Assembly: GCF_028294535.1 (NCBI RefSeq) | Contig: NZ_JAQBIE010000020.1 | Span: 1 to 64,000, forward strand | DNA from: Paracoccus onchidii | GTDB taxonomy: Bacteria; Pseudomonadota; Alphaproteobacteria; Rhodobacterales; Rhodobacteraceae | DNA: 64,000 nt | Direction of reading: 5' to 3' | Shown: one piece after another, positions 26,967 through 35,823 of the stretch | Layout: the number at the start of each line of letters is the position of its first letter | Numbering within the stretch: the first letter of the stretch is position 1 | Notes under the pieces: generated by a model | Told to the model about the DNA's origin: nothing | The model's database searches: none | Seen by the model: the letters and a program-made list of their open reading frames with translations, nothing else | Program-made: the position numbers and the translations under genes

Positions 26967-27434
26967 ATGCGAATAGAAATCGCCGCTGTCGGGCGGCTGA
27001 AAAAAGGTCCGGAATCCGTGATGGTTGCGGACTATCTGGATCGCTTTGCAAAAGTCGGTCGCGGGCTGGGATTGCCGCCGGTCAAGATCAATGAGGTCGA
27101 GGATCGGCGGGGCGGTGGCATGGCCGCCGAAACAGAGTTGCTGGATCGGGTCATCCCGCAATCCGCAGTCCTTGTCATGATGGACGAACGCGGCGATCAG
27201 CCGACCTCGCCTGAATTAGCACAGAAAATTGCGCAATGGCGCGATGGCGCGCAGGATGTCTGCTTTGTGATTGGCGGAGCGGATGGTCTGGCACCGGAAT
27301 TGCGCGCGCGTGCCGATTGGCAGATCAGCCTTGGGCGGATGGTCTGGCCGCATATGCTGGTGCGGGTCATGCTGGCGGAACAACTGTATCGCGGCGCGAC
27401 GATTTTGGCGGGGTCTCCGTATCACCGCGCATGA
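26967..27434 (+). CDS. rlmH: 23S rRNA pseudouridine-1915 N3-methyltransferase
   Basis: SPOUT-class methyltransferase that modifies helix 69 of 23S rRNA. 155 residues, the standard size, with the knot motifs FVIGGADG and HMLVRVMLAEQLYRG near the C-terminus and the invariant SPYHRA end. Three bases after rsfS. Confidence 0.97.
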   Translation: MRIEIAAVGRLKKGPESVMVADYLDRFAKVGRGLGLPPVKINEVEDRRGGGMAAETELLDRVIPQSAVLVMMDERGDQPTSPELAQKIAQWRDGAQDVCFVIGGADGLAPELRARADWQISLGRMVWPHMLVRVMLAEQLYRGATILAGSPYHRA

Positions 27435-27540
27435 CGGCAGCTGTGTCCTGATGATGTAAACCCGCCTTCACCTGCCCTTGAGGGCGGTTGTCGCAGCCTG
27501 CTGGCGGGGGTAACAAGGCGCAAACCATAGCGAGGCCGAC

Positions 27541-29058
27541 ATGACGAAACCCGTGATCCTGTGCATTCTTGACGGCTGGGGGATTTCTGATCGCCCCGAA
27601 CAGAGCGCCCCGGATCAGGCCGAAACCCCGAATTTCGACCGCCTGATGCAGGATTGCCCGAACGCGACGCTGACGACTTTTGGTCCTGATGTCGGCCTGC
27701 CTTCGGGGCAGATGGGCAATTCCGAAGTCGGGCATACCAATATCGGCGCCGGGCGGGTCGTGGCCATGGATCTCGGGCAGATCGACCTGGCGATCGAAGA
27801 TGGCAGCTTTTTTGAAAACGAGGCTATTCGCGGCTTTGCGGCCAGTTTGAAGGAAACCGGCGGCAGCGCGCATCTGATGGGCGTGATTTCCGATGGTGGC
27901 GTTCATGGCCATTTGCGCCATGTGCTGGCCGCCGCCAAGGCGATTTCGGGGGCCGGCGTGCCGGTTGTCATTCACGCGATCATGGATGGGCGCGACGTGG
28001 CCCCGCAATCGGCCCGCGATTTCGCGGCGCAATTGCAGGACCAACTGCCTGACGGTTGCCGTGTCGGCACCGTGATCGGGCGCTATTTCGCAATGGATCG
28101 CGACAACCGCTGGGAGCGGGTCGAACGCGCCTATCGTGCCATCGTGGCCGGACAGGGCGAGGCCGCGGACAGCGCCGAGGCCGCGATTTCCCAAGCTTAT
28201 GCGCGCAATGAGACCGACGAATTCATCCAGCCCTTCGTGATCGACGGTTACAATGGCGCAATGGATGGCGACGGGTTCTTTTGCCTGAATTTTCGTGCTG
28301 ACCGAGCGCGCGAAATCCTGTTCGCGCTTGCGGATCCCGAATTCGCTGAGTTTTCTGTCGATGATCGACCCGATTGGGCAGAGATGCTGGGCATGGTGGA
28401 TTACAGTGTGCGCCACAATGATTTCATGGGCACGGCCTATCCCAAGCGGCAGGTGGAAAACACGCTGGGTGCCTGGGTTGCCGCGAAAGGGTTGCGGCAG
28501 TTTCGCCTGGCTGAAACCGAGAAATACCCGCATGTGACCTTTTTTCTGAATGGCGGAAAAGAGGCCCCGGAGATCGGCGAGGATCGCCATATGCCATCTA
28601 GCCCCAAGGTCGCGACCTATGATCTGGCACCGGAAATGGCGGCATCCGAGGTGGGCGATCGTCTGGTGCAGGCCATCGGCGAAGGTTATGATCTGATTGT
28701 CGTGAACTTCGCCAATCCCGACATGGTTGGCCATACCGGCAGTCTGGAAGCCGCCAAACGCGCCTGCGCTGCGGTGGATGTCCAGGTCGGGCGCATGTTG
28801 GCGGCCTTGGACAAGGCTGGCGGCGCTGCGGTGATCTGTGCCGATCACGGCAATTGCGAAACCCTGATTGATCCCGAAAGCGGGGGCCCCCACACGGCCC
28901 ATACGATCAATCCGGTTCCGGTGATCGTTTACAACGGTCCGGTCGGCGCCGGGGTTCGGGCTGGTCGTCTGGCCGATCTGGCGCCGACCGTGCTGGAGCT
29001 TATGGATCTGGACAAGCCGTCCGAGATGACCGGCGAAAGCCTGATCGTGCCCGCATGA
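27541..29058 (+). CDS. gpmI: 2,3-bisphosphoglycerate-independent phosphoglycerate mutase
   Basis: Interconverts 3- and 2-phosphoglycerate in glycolysis, Mn-dependent, alkaline-phosphatase fold. 505 residues. The metal ligand Asp11 lies in LDGWG and the catalytic Ser61 in SGQMGNSEVGH. NFANPDMVGHTG and CADHGNCE carry further metal ligands. Overlaps the next gene by ATGA. Confidence 0.97.
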   Translation: MTKPVILCILDGWGISDRPEQSAPDQAETPNFDRLMQDCPNATLTTFGPDVGLPSGQMGNSEVGHTNIGAGRVVAMDLGQIDLAIEDGSFFENEAIRGFAASLKETGGSAHLMGVISDGGVHGHLRHVLAAAKAISGAGVPVVIHAIMDGRDVAPQSARDFAAQLQDQLPDGCRVGTVIGRYFAMDRDNRWERVERAYRAIVAGQGEAADSAEAAISQAYARNETDEFIQPFVIDGYNGAMDGDGFFCLNFRADRAREILFALADPEFAEFSVDDRPDWAEMLGMVDYSVRHNDFMGTAYPKRQVENTLGAWVAAKGLRQFRLAETEKYPHVTFFLNGGKEAPEIGEDRHMPSSPKVATYDLAPEMAASEVGDRLVQAIGEGYDLIVVNFANPDMVGHTGSLEAAKRACAAVDVQVGRMLAALDKAGGAAVICADHGNCETLIDPESGGPHTAHTINPVPVIVYNGPVGAGVRAGRLADLAPTVLELMDLDKPSEMTGESLIVPA

Positions 29059-30230
29059 TCCGACGCTTTCTTCTGGCGATATTGTGCTGCGGGATCGCGA
29101 CCGCGGCACCGGCCCAATCCTCGACACCTGCGAATGACGCCGTGCGCGAAGCCGAGGCTGCAGCCGCGCAATTGCGGGATTCGGTGGGCAAGCTGGCCGA
29201 GGCGGTGTCTGCCGATGATCAGGTGACGGCCCTGACCGATGTCATTCGTGGCTATGAACAGGGCCTGTCGGCGCTGCGCGAGGGCTTGCGACAGGCCAGC
29301 GCGCGCGAAGCAGAGCTGCACACGCGTTTCGAGGCCGAGCGCGCCCGCCTTTCCGGTGTTCTGGGGGCCATGACCGCGTTGCAGAAATCGCCGGAAACGA
29401 CCTTGCTGTTGCATCCGGCAGGGGCCTTGGCCAATGCCCGTTCCGGCATGATCCTGTCTGATGTGACGCCCGGATTGCAGACCGAGGCCGAACGGTTGCA
29501 GGCGGATCTCGAAGAAATATCCACCGTTCGCGCCCTGCAATCCGCCGCCGCCGAGATGCTGGGGTCGGGTTTGGCGTCGGTGCAAGAGGCCCGCCGGCTT
29601 CTGGCCAGTGCTGTCACCGATCGTTCGACCGTTCCTGTGCGCTTTTCCGAAGCGCCGCAGGAATTGCAGAAGCTGCGCGACGCCGCCCAGAGCCTGGATG
29701 ATTTCGCCAGTGGTATCGAAAGCATGGAAAGCGATGTCGGTCCGCCGATGGATGACTTTGCCGGGGCGCAGGGCAGCCTGCCTCTGCCCGTCATCGGAAC
29801 CGTGCTGCGACCCTATCGACAGCCCGATGCGGCTGGCGTCGAGCGTCCCGGTTGGATCATCGCAACCGCGCCGGCTGCCTTGGTGACTGCACCCTGGCCG
29901 GCGACAATACGTTATCGCGGAAACTTGCTGGATTACGGCAATGTGATGATTGTCGAGCCCGCGCAGGGCTATCTTTTGATATTTGCGGGTTTGTCACAGG
30001 TGTTCGGTGAAGTAGGCGATGTATTGAAAGCAGGCGATCCGATCGGTCTTATGGGGGGATCAGAAGCGCCGGCACAAGAGTTCGGGGCGCAATTCGTTGC
30101 GGATGCCGCACGCGGTCTGGATGCAGGGCGAACCGAAAGCCTGTATCTGGAATTGCGGCAAGGCGATGAAACGCTGGACCCGGCGGACTGGTTCGTGCTG
30201 AATCCGATAGTCGAGCCGCAAGAGAACTGA
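29055..30230 (+). CDS. EnvC-like murein hydrolase activator (degenerate LytM/M23 domain)
   Basis: 391 residues: signal peptide (1-21), two coiled-coil stretches (about 27-105 and 135-175), and a C-terminal LytM domain (about 255-380). The metal-binding His residues of active M23 peptidases are not seen (the final motif is LYLELRQGDE where active enzymes have HxH). This is the EnvC pattern, in which the domain activates amidases rather than cutting itself. Coupled to gpmI (ATGA) and 16 bases before ctpA, a neighbourhood seen in many proteobacteria. Confidence 0.85.
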   Translation: MIRRFLLAILCCGIATAAPAQSSTPANDAVREAEAAAAQLRDSVGKLAEAVSADDQVTALTDVIRGYEQGLSALREGLRQASAREAELHTRFEAERARLSGVLGAMTALQKSPETTLLLHPAGALANARSGMILSDVTPGLQTEAERLQADLEEISTVRALQSAAAEMLGSGLASVQEARRLLASAVTDRSTVPVRFSEAPQELQKLRDAAQSLDDFASGIESMESDVGPPMDDFAGAQGSLPLPVIGTVLRPYRQPDAAGVERPGWIIATAPAALVTAPWPATIRYRGNLLDYGNVMIVEPAQGYLLIFAGLSQVFGEVGDVLKAGDPIGLMGGSEAPAQEFGAQFVADAARGLDAGRTESLYLELRQGDETLDPADWFVLNPIVEPQEN

Positions 30231-30246
30231 GGCAGGAAAGGCCGCC

Positions 30247-31665
30247 ATGAAACATTATCTGATCGCAGGCTTTGGGGGCATTCTTGCCGGAGCCGTTGTC
30301 ACGACCCAGATTGCCGGGCCGCTGGTCGCACAAGAAGCAGGCAACAACGTTTCGGTCTATGAACAGCTTGAACTGTTTGGAAACGTGTTCGAACGCGTGC
30401 GCGCCGATTATGTCGAGGCGCCTGACGACAAGCAATTGATCGAGGCGGCGATCAACGGGATGCTGACGTCGCTGGATCCGCACAGCTCGTTCCTGTCTGC
30501 GGATGATTACGAAGAAATGCAAACCCAGACACGCGGCAGCTTTGGCGGTCTGGGCATCGAGGTCAGCCAGGAAGACGGTCTGGTCAAGGTGGTGTCGCCG
30601 ATCGATGATACCCCTGCGGCGGAAGCCGGCGTCAAATCGGGTGATTTCATCACGCATGTGAATGGCGAATCCCTGCTGGGCCTGACCCTGGACGAAGCCG
30701 TGGACATGATGCGCGGCCCGGTCGGATCGGAAATCACCGTAACATTGCTGCGCGAAGGCGAAAGCGAGCCCTTTGATCTGACCATGACGCGCGACACCAT
30801 CAAGCTGACCGTGGTCAAGACCCGCCTCGAAGGTCATTCCGTTGTCCTGCGCGTGTCGACCTTCAATGACGAGACCTATGACACATTGAAGTCCGAACTG
30901 GCCAAGGCTGTCGAGGAAAGCGGCGGTATCGACAAGGTGACCGGCTTTGTTCTGGATCTGCGCAACAATCCGGGCGGTTTGCTGAATCAGGCGATCAGCG
31001 TGTCCGATGCCTTCCTTGACGCCGGTGAAATCGTCAGCACGCGCGGCCGCGTTCCCGAGGAAAGCGAACGCTGGAATGCCGAACCCGGCGATCTGGCGCA
31101 AGGCAAGCCGATGGTCGTGCTGATCAATGGTGGTTCGGCCAGCGCCTCGGAAATCGTGACGGGCGCATTGCAGGATCACCGCCGCGCGATCGTCGTGGGT
31201 GAAAAATCCTTTGGCAAGGGGTCGGTTCAGACGGTCATGCCCGTCACATCGGACAGCGCGATCCGGTTGACTACCGCACGCTATTACACGCCGTCGGGAC
31301 GCTCGATCCAGTCGCTCGGCATCCAGCCCGACATTCTGGTCGCCCAACCGCGCCGACCCGTCGATGAAGAAGAAGATGAACCGCGCAGCCAGTCGAATTT
31401 CGGGCGCAGCGAGGCCGATTTGCGCGGTGCGTTGAACAACGATTCCGTCAGCGACGAGGAAAAGAAGCAGATGGAACAAGAGGCCGCCGAGGTCGAGGCG
31501 ACCGCAAAGCTGCGTGAAGATGATTACCAGCTGGCCTATGCCGTCGATATTCTGAAAGGACTGGCAGCCGTTGATTTTCAGGCAGGTGATGTGCCCACGG
31601 CGGAAACCCCGGCCGTAACCGGTGAAGGGGCGGGAAATTCAGGGGCATCCAATGACAATGGCTGA
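30247..31665 (+). CDS. ctpA: Carboxy-terminal processing protease (S41)
   Basis: Periplasmic serine protease with PDZ domain that trims or degrades envelope proteins. 472 residues: N-terminal signal/anchor (about 1-28), PDZ (about 95-170, [13 protein letters not shown]), and the S41 catalytic core with [14 protein letters not shown] (Ser near 299-301) and [10 protein letters not shown] (Lys324). A long charged C-terminal tail (about 375-472) is specific to this group. Its stop lies 14 bases inside rppH. Confidence 0.94.
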   Translation: MKHYLIAGFGGILAGAVVTTQIAGPLVAQEAGNNVSVYEQLELFGNVFERVRADYVEAPDDKQLIEAAINGMLTSLDPHSSFLSADDYEEMQTQTRGSFGGLGIEVSQEDGLVKVVSPIDDTPAAEAGVKSGDFITHVNGESLLGLTLDEAVDMMRGPVGSEITVTLLREGESEPFDLTMTRDTIKLTVVKTRLEGHSVVLRVSTFNDETYDTLKSELAKAVEESGGIDKVTGFVLDLRNNPGGLLNQAISVSDAFLDAGEIVSTRGRVPEESERWNAEPGDLAQGKPMVVLINGGSASASEIVTGALQDHRRAIVVGEKSFGKGSVQTVMPVTSDSAIRLTTARYYTPSGRSIQSLGIQPDILVAQPRRPVDEEEDEPRSQSNFGRSEADLRGALNNDSVSDEEKKQMEQEAAEVEATAKLREDDYQLAYAVDILKGLAAVDFQAGDVPTAETPAVTGEGAGNSGASNDNG

Positions 31666-32179
31666 ACGATCCGGCACGGATGAGGCTTCGGGCGCTGAAC
31701 GTCTGGGGCCTGGCGGGTTGCCTTATCGGCCCTGTGCCGGTGTCGTCCTGATCAATGCTCAGGGGTTGGTCTTTGCGGGCCAGCGCCTGAATTGGCCCGG
31801 TGCCTGGCAAATGCCCCAGGGGGGCATCGATCCCGGTGAAAGCCCGACGCAAGCCGCGTTGCGAGAATTGACCGAGGAAACCGGCGTCGCCGCGGACAAT
31901 GTTCAGATCATCGCCGAAGACCCGAACTGGGTTTATTACGATTTGCCACCGGAATTGCTGGGCAAGGCGTGGAAGGGGAAGTTCGGCGGGCAGCGCCAGA
32001 AATGGGTGCTGATGCGCTTTCTCGGGCAAAACAGTGACATCTGTATCGAGACAGCCCATCCCGAATTTGATCGGTGGTGCTGGATGCCGGCACCGGAATT
32101 GCTGGAAAGTATCGTGCCGTTCAAGCGCGCGGTCTACGAGCAGGTTCTGGGATCGTTCAGCGAATATCTGGCTCGCTGA
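31652..32179 (+). CDS. rppH: RNA pyrophosphohydrolase (Nudix)
   Basis: Removes pyrophosphate from mRNA 5' ends, which triggers RNase E decay. 175 residues; the Nudix box runs from residue 57 to 78 (GGIDPGESP ... RELTEETG). [13 protein letters not shown] and the [10 protein letters not shown] end are typical of RppH. ATG 31652 or 31658. Last gene of the gpmI-ctpA string, followed by a strong hairpin. Confidence 0.94.
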   Translation: MTMAERSGTDEASGAERLGPGGLPYRPCAGVVLINAQGLVFAGQRLNWPGAWQMPQGGIDPGESPTQAALRELTEETGVAADNVQIIAEDPNWVYYDLPPELLGKAWKGKFGGQRQKWVLMRFLGQNSDICIETAHPEFDRWCWMPAPELLESIVPFKRAVYEQVLGSFSEYLAR

Positions 32180-32183
32180 GCAG

Positions 32184-32216
32184 GGTGCAGCGCCCTCAGG
32201 CGCCGCACCGTATTTT
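32184..32216 (+). terminator. Terminator after rppH
   Basis: GGTGC-A-GCGCC (32184-32194), loop CTCA, GGCGC-C-GCACC (32199-32209): ten pairs with one A/C mismatch, then GTATTTT. It lies 4 bases after the rppH stop and just before the convergent lipoprotein gene. Confidence 0.75.
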
Positions 32217-32225
32217 GGCCAAGGA

Positions 32226-32462
32226 TCAGCTTTTCATCTCGCGTTGACCTTCGGCAACGCAGACCTGATCGGCGGTTTCGAGGCTCATGCCCTCGGGGCG
32301 CGATACGGAACGGTCCCAGTCGCCAAGGCTCTTGGTGTAAAGCTGGCATATGACGGGGCCTTGTGCCGTTTCCACCGTCACCGGCGCGGATTCAAAGCTT
32401 TTGGGGGAACAAGCGGCAATGAATGCGGTGGCCATCGCGGCCATTGCGATTTTGTGGAACAT
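32226..32462 (-). CDS. Small putative lipoprotein
   Basis: 78 residues. N-terminal hydrophobic stretch ending in a lipobox-like AFIAACS (Cys about 18), then a short soluble domain with two further cysteines (in VICQLY and QVCVAE). The start is ATG 32462 with GGGAG upstream; a longer frame to 32498 is not needed. Family not recognised; a small envelope lipoprotein is the best reading. Confidence 0.7.
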   Translation of the reverse strand: MFHKIAMAAMATAFIAACSPKSFESAPVTVETAQGPVICQLYTKSLGDWDRSVSRPEGMSLETADQVCVAEGQREMKS

Positions 32463-32564
32463 GGCGAACTCCCATTGATGAATTAAACAATCTTTCAACG
32501 AATTGATGGATCAAAGCGCTTAAGGAAAGATTAACCCGTTGAAAAGTTGTTTTTTCTGTCAGGC

Positions 32565-32595
32565 GCTTCCCCCGAAAACCGGTTCCGGGGGAAGC
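32565..32595 (-). terminator. Hairpin downstream of the lytic transglycosylase gene
   Basis: GCTTCCCCCG (32565-32574) and CGGGGGAAGC (32586-32595) form a perfect ten-pair stem with an 11-base loop, 11 bases after the transglycosylase stop. No U-run follows on the minus strand, so it may act with Rho or protect the 3' end. Confidence 0.6.
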
Positions 32596-32606
32596 ATCAG
32601 GCAACC

Positions 32607-33869
32607 TTACTTGCGCAATTGCCCCAGCAGGATCGAAGTGGGATAGCCATCCGGCGTCACCCCGATCGAACGCTGATAGGCCGCCACTGCGGTCATGGTA
32701 CCGGAACCGAACAGCCCGTCGATCTCGCCGTCATAGAACCCCTTGGCGCGCAGCCTTTGCTGGATTTCCTTGCGCTCCGAGGTTGAAAGCGGGCGGTCGT
32801 TGCGCGGCCATGCCCCCTGAATGCCCGACCGCCCGGCGATACGTTCGCCCAGGAAGGACACGCCAAGCGCATAGTTGTCGGAATTGTTGTAACGCAGCAG
32901 CGACCGGAAGTTATCCATGATCAGGAAGGCGGGGCCGCGTGCGCCGGCCGGCATGATGATCGAGCCACCGCCCGATGGCAACGCGCCACCGCCAAACCGC
33001 GTGACACCCTGAGCGGCCCAGGTCGCATTCGATTTGCGGGTGCCTTTGCCGATCTGACCCATGTTGAAGTTTTCCGGCAGGCGCACCTCGGTGCCCCAGG
33101 GTTGACCACGTTTCCAGCCATTGCGCGCCAGATAGGCCGCAGTCGAGGCCAGGGCATCGGTTGGATCCTCGGACCAGATGTCACGACGGCCATCACCCGT
33201 GAAATCAACCGCATATTCCAGATAAGAGGTCGGCATGAACTGGGTGTGGCCCATCGCGCCGGCCCAGCTGCCCAGCATGTGCTCGGCATCGGTGTCGCCC
33301 GCCTGAATGATCTTCAGCGCTGCGATCAGCTGGTTCTGGAACATCTCGCCCCGGCGACCGTCATAGGCCAGCGTCGTCAACGATGGGATGATCTGCATCT
33401 TGCCGCGATTGGCGCCAAAATTCGATTCCATGCCCCAAACCGCAAGAACGATCTCGCGAGGGACGCCATAGCGCGATTCAATGGCCGACAGCGTGCTGGA
33501 CAATTGGCCCTGCTTTTCGCGTCCGGTCTGGATACGTGCGTCCGAAACCGCGCTGTCCAGATACAACCAGACTGGCCGCGAGAATTCGGCCTGCTTGCGA
33601 TCAAGGCGAATGACATCGGGGTTGTAGCGCGCAATGCGCATCGCCCGGTCATAAGTGTTCGCCGAAATGCCGGATGACAGCGCGCGAGAGCGGAAGGACT
33701 GGACGAATTGTTGCAGGCCGGCTTCGTCGCCCGGTGCCGCAGCCGGGATCGGCGAAGGCGTTACCGGTGCCGCGCCGCCAAAGCTGCCAGGGGCGCGATT
33801 GCTTGGCCCCGCACAAGCGGCAAGCGCCCCGACAAGGGTCGTGGTCAGGAAAAATCTTGAAAAACTCAT
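32607..33869 (-). CDS. Lytic murein transglycosylase (MltB type) with peptidoglycan-binding domain
   Basis: Cleaves peptidoglycan glycan strands with 1,6-anhydroMurNAc formation. 420 residues from ATG 33869: lipoprotein-like signal (LVGALAACAG, Cys about 20), SLT_2/MltB domain with catalytic Glu148 in VWGMESNFG and MGHTQFMPTSY, then a C-terminal PG_binding_1 domain (about 355-420, LRAKGFYDGEIDGLFGSGT). The longer in-frame start at 34025 lacks a ribosome-binding site and would bury the signal peptide. Confidence 0.92.
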   Translation of the reverse strand: MSFSRFFLTTTLVGALAACAGPSNRAPGSFGGAAPVTPSPIPAAAPGDEAGLQQFVQSFRSRALSSGISANTYDRAMRIARYNPDVIRLDRKQAEFSRPVWLYLDSAVSDARIQTGREKQGQLSSTLSAIESRYGVPREIVLAVWGMESNFGANRGKMQIIPSLTTLAYDGRRGEMFQNQLIAALKIIQAGDTDAEHMLGSWAGAMGHTQFMPTSYLEYAVDFTGDGRRDIWSEDPTDALASTAAYLARNGWKRGQPWGTEVRLPENFNMGQIGKGTRKSNATWAAQGVTRFGGGALPSGGGSIIMPAGARGPAFLIMDNFRSLLRYNNSDNYALGVSFLGERIAGRSGIQGAWPRNDRPLSTSERKEIQQRLRAKGFYDGEIDGLFGSGTMTAVAAYQRSIGVTPDGYPTSILLGQLRK

Positions 33870-33990
33870 GTCGTTCGCCTGTTCGTGACTGCTGGTGTTG
33901 TTCTTGTGATTGAACTGTAGCAGTCGTGAATCGGCTTGGGTAGGGTCAGTGAACCTCTTCCAGGGCGGGATTTTGCCCGCGTTTTCGGGC

Positions 33991-34323
33991 CTAGGCCTGC
34001 CCGCCGGATGGTTTGTCCATGCCATCGAAGAATGGCTGGAACTGCGCGATGATCACGGCATTCTCATCTGCCGCCCGTTGCATCAGCGCGCGTTCATCGT
34101 CATCGATCTGATGGCCCTCGGCCAGCCTGTCTTCCAGCGTGCCATAGGCGGTGACATCCAGGGGCGCCATATCCGCCTGTTTGAGAATCGCGACGGTTTC
34201 GCGCACGGCTTCGGATTCATCCTTGCCGGTTGCAAAGCACATCAACGCCGCGCCCGTGGCTTTCCTGGGCAGCCCGTCTCCGGTTTTGCGACCGACTTCG
34301 ACCAACAGGGTATAGACGTCCAT
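33991..34323 (-). CDS. Conserved protein of unknown function
   Basis: 110 residues, soluble, acidic, with no signal or membrane segment. The opening MDVYTLLVEVGRKTGDGLP and the middle SEAVRETVAILKQADMAPLD look like a small alpha/beta domain. Codon use is normal for the window. I cannot name a family. Monocistronic; 121 bases separate it from the transglycosylase gene. Confidence 0.65.
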   Translation of the reverse strand: MDVYTLLVEVGRKTGDGLPRKATGAALMCFATGKDESEAVRETVAILKQADMAPLDVTAYGTLEDRLAEGHQIDDDERALMQRAADENAVIIAQFQPFFDGMDKPSGGQA

Positions 34324-34478
34324 GACGTGCCTTTTGCATTCGTTAACCTGTTTTGCCTAACCCTGCCGACCTGCTGGCGCAAGCCCGACAAAGGCGGCAG
34401 GCAACGGGTTGGCGTAGCGGAACCGCCTTTTCGCCCGCTGCTTCGCTGGATATTGTCGCCCCGAAACAGGGGGCGCAT

Positions 34479-34949
34479 ATGAGCAAAAGTTTGAAACGCG
34501 TCAGGGCGGCGCTGGAAAGTGCTGGTGAAGCAATCGATATCCTCGAAATGCCCGGCTCGACGCGCACCGCCGCCCAGGCGGCCGATGCGGCGGGATGCGA
34601 GGTTGACCAGATTGCCAAGTCGATCATCTTTCGCGGCATCGACAGTGGCGAGGTCTTTCTGTTCCTGACAGCCGGAGGAAACCGTGTCGATGCAGATAAG
34701 GCAACCACGGTTGCAGGCCAACCTCTGGGCAAGGCGGATGCGGCGTTGATCCGGGCCGAAACCGGTTTCGCAATTGGCGGGGTGTCACCTGTGGGTCATC
34801 TGAACCCCGTAAGGACCTATTTCGATCCGCGCCTGTCTGAATTCGATCGGGTCTGGGCCGCGGCAGGAACGCCGCGCCACATTTTTTCCATCTCGCCGTC
34901 GCATTTGCTTGAGATGACGGGTGCCGAGGCTGCCGATTTCACGATCTGA
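34479..34949 (+). CDS. YbaK/EbsC-type aminoacyl-tRNA deacylase
   Basis: Homologue of the INS/ProX/YbaK editing domain that hydrolyses mischarged tRNA in trans. 156 residues: SKSLKRVRAALESAG start, QIAKSIIFRG (the conserved K), and GGVSPVGHLNPVRTYFDPRL, the typical GGVSPVG motif. ATG 34479 is preferred to a TTG at 34353. Which tRNA it edits cannot be read from the sequence. Confidence 0.88.
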   Translation: MSKSLKRVRAALESAGEAIDILEMPGSTRTAAQAADAAGCEVDQIAKSIIFRGIDSGEVFLFLTAGGNRVDADKATTVAGQPLGKADAALIRAETGFAIGGVSPVGHLNPVRTYFDPRLSEFDRVWAAAGTPRHIFSISPSHLLEMTGAEAADFTI

Positions 34950-34962
34950 CAGCCCTGTGCCG

Positions 34963-35757
34963 TCAGGCCGGCTGAAGCAGTCGGCGCGTCAGGGGGCTGT
35001 TCTGGTCACGCAATGCGTCGATCACGTCGAAATGATGGCGACCCGGGTCGATCACCAAATCGGTTCGGGCACCCAGACCAGCCCATATATCAGCCAGCAA
35101 TCTGGATTGACGGATGAACTCGGGCCGTTCCGCGCCGCCGACCCATGCCGTGACGGGAATGTCGGGGCGCGGGGTCAGCAGTGCGGGGCTTTCCTTCAGG
35201 GTTTCTGGCGTGTCGAGTTTCAGGGTCGCGTTCATCGCGGTGCGGATCAGTGGTCGCAAATCGGCAAGCGCCGAAATCGGAACACAGGCCGAAATGCGGT
35301 CAGCAACCGTGTCGGGCAAGGTGCCGTCATCGCAAATCATGCGTGCGGCAAGATGACCGCCCGCCGAATGCCCCGTCAGGGCAATTGGCCCATCGACCAT
35401 CTGCCCCGCCGCGCAAATGGCGCTGGCGATTTCGCTGGTCATCTGTGCGATCCGGGCTGCCGGTGCCAGAGTATAGGCCGGAATCAGCACTGCCCAACCC
35501 GTCATCAACGGACCGGCGGCAAAATGGGACCAGTCGGATGGCGCGAATTTCATCCAGTATCCACCGTGAATGAAAACTGCCAGGCCCGCCGCGTCGCCGC
35601 GTGGCAGGAACAGGTCGCTGCGACCCAGCTGTCGTGGGGGATGCGTCGCGCGAAAAGCTGCGGCCAGTTCCTGCCAGCGGGGCGGATACAGGGCTGCGTC
35701 GGGGATATGGGGCCCATTGGCATAGGCGTCATCCCAGTCGGTGATCGTGTAAAACAT
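34963..35757 (-). CDS. Alpha/beta hydrolase, probable kynurenine formamidase (AFMID-like)
   Basis: 264 residues with the HGGYW oxyanion motif at 64-68, the nucleophile elbow GHSAGG (Ser131) and a C-terminal His near 246. HGGYW plus GHSAGG is the signature of arylformamidases of the eukaryotic AFMID type, distinct from metal-dependent bacterial KynB. It is divergent from kynureninase with only 66 bases between them, which supports N-formylkynurenine as substrate. The ATG at 35757 has AGAGGAG upstream. Confidence 0.8.
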   Translation of the reverse strand: MFYTITDWDDAYANGPHIPDAALYPPRWQELAAAFRATHPPRQLGRSDLFLPRGDAAGLAVFIHGGYWMKFAPSDWSHFAAGPLMTGWAVLIPAYTLAPAARIAQMTSEIASAICAAGQMVDGPIALTGHSAGGHLAARMICDDGTLPDTVADRISACVPISALADLRPLIRTAMNATLKLDTPETLKESPALLTPRPDIPVTAWVGGAERPEFIRQSRLLADIWAGLGARTDLVIDPGRHHFDVIDALRDQNSPLTRRLLQPA

Positions 35758-35823
35758 GTGCGGCTCCTCTTCCGGGCAGGTGAACCCGCTGTTAGCCTGC
35801 GGTCAAGCACGAGGGGGGGCATC

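Noticed and set aside
27440..27495. GC-rich inverted repeat after rlmH as a terminator
   Set aside because: The arms mismatch in the middle and no T-run follows.
27367..29127. 586-codon open frame antisense to gpmI
   Set aside because: Shadow of gpmI; the translation is low complexity and spans gene boundaries.
34921..35823. Long in-frame extension upstream of kynureninase
   Set aside because: It runs antisense through the formamidase gene and has no family similarity; the family start and ribosome-binding site are at 35824.
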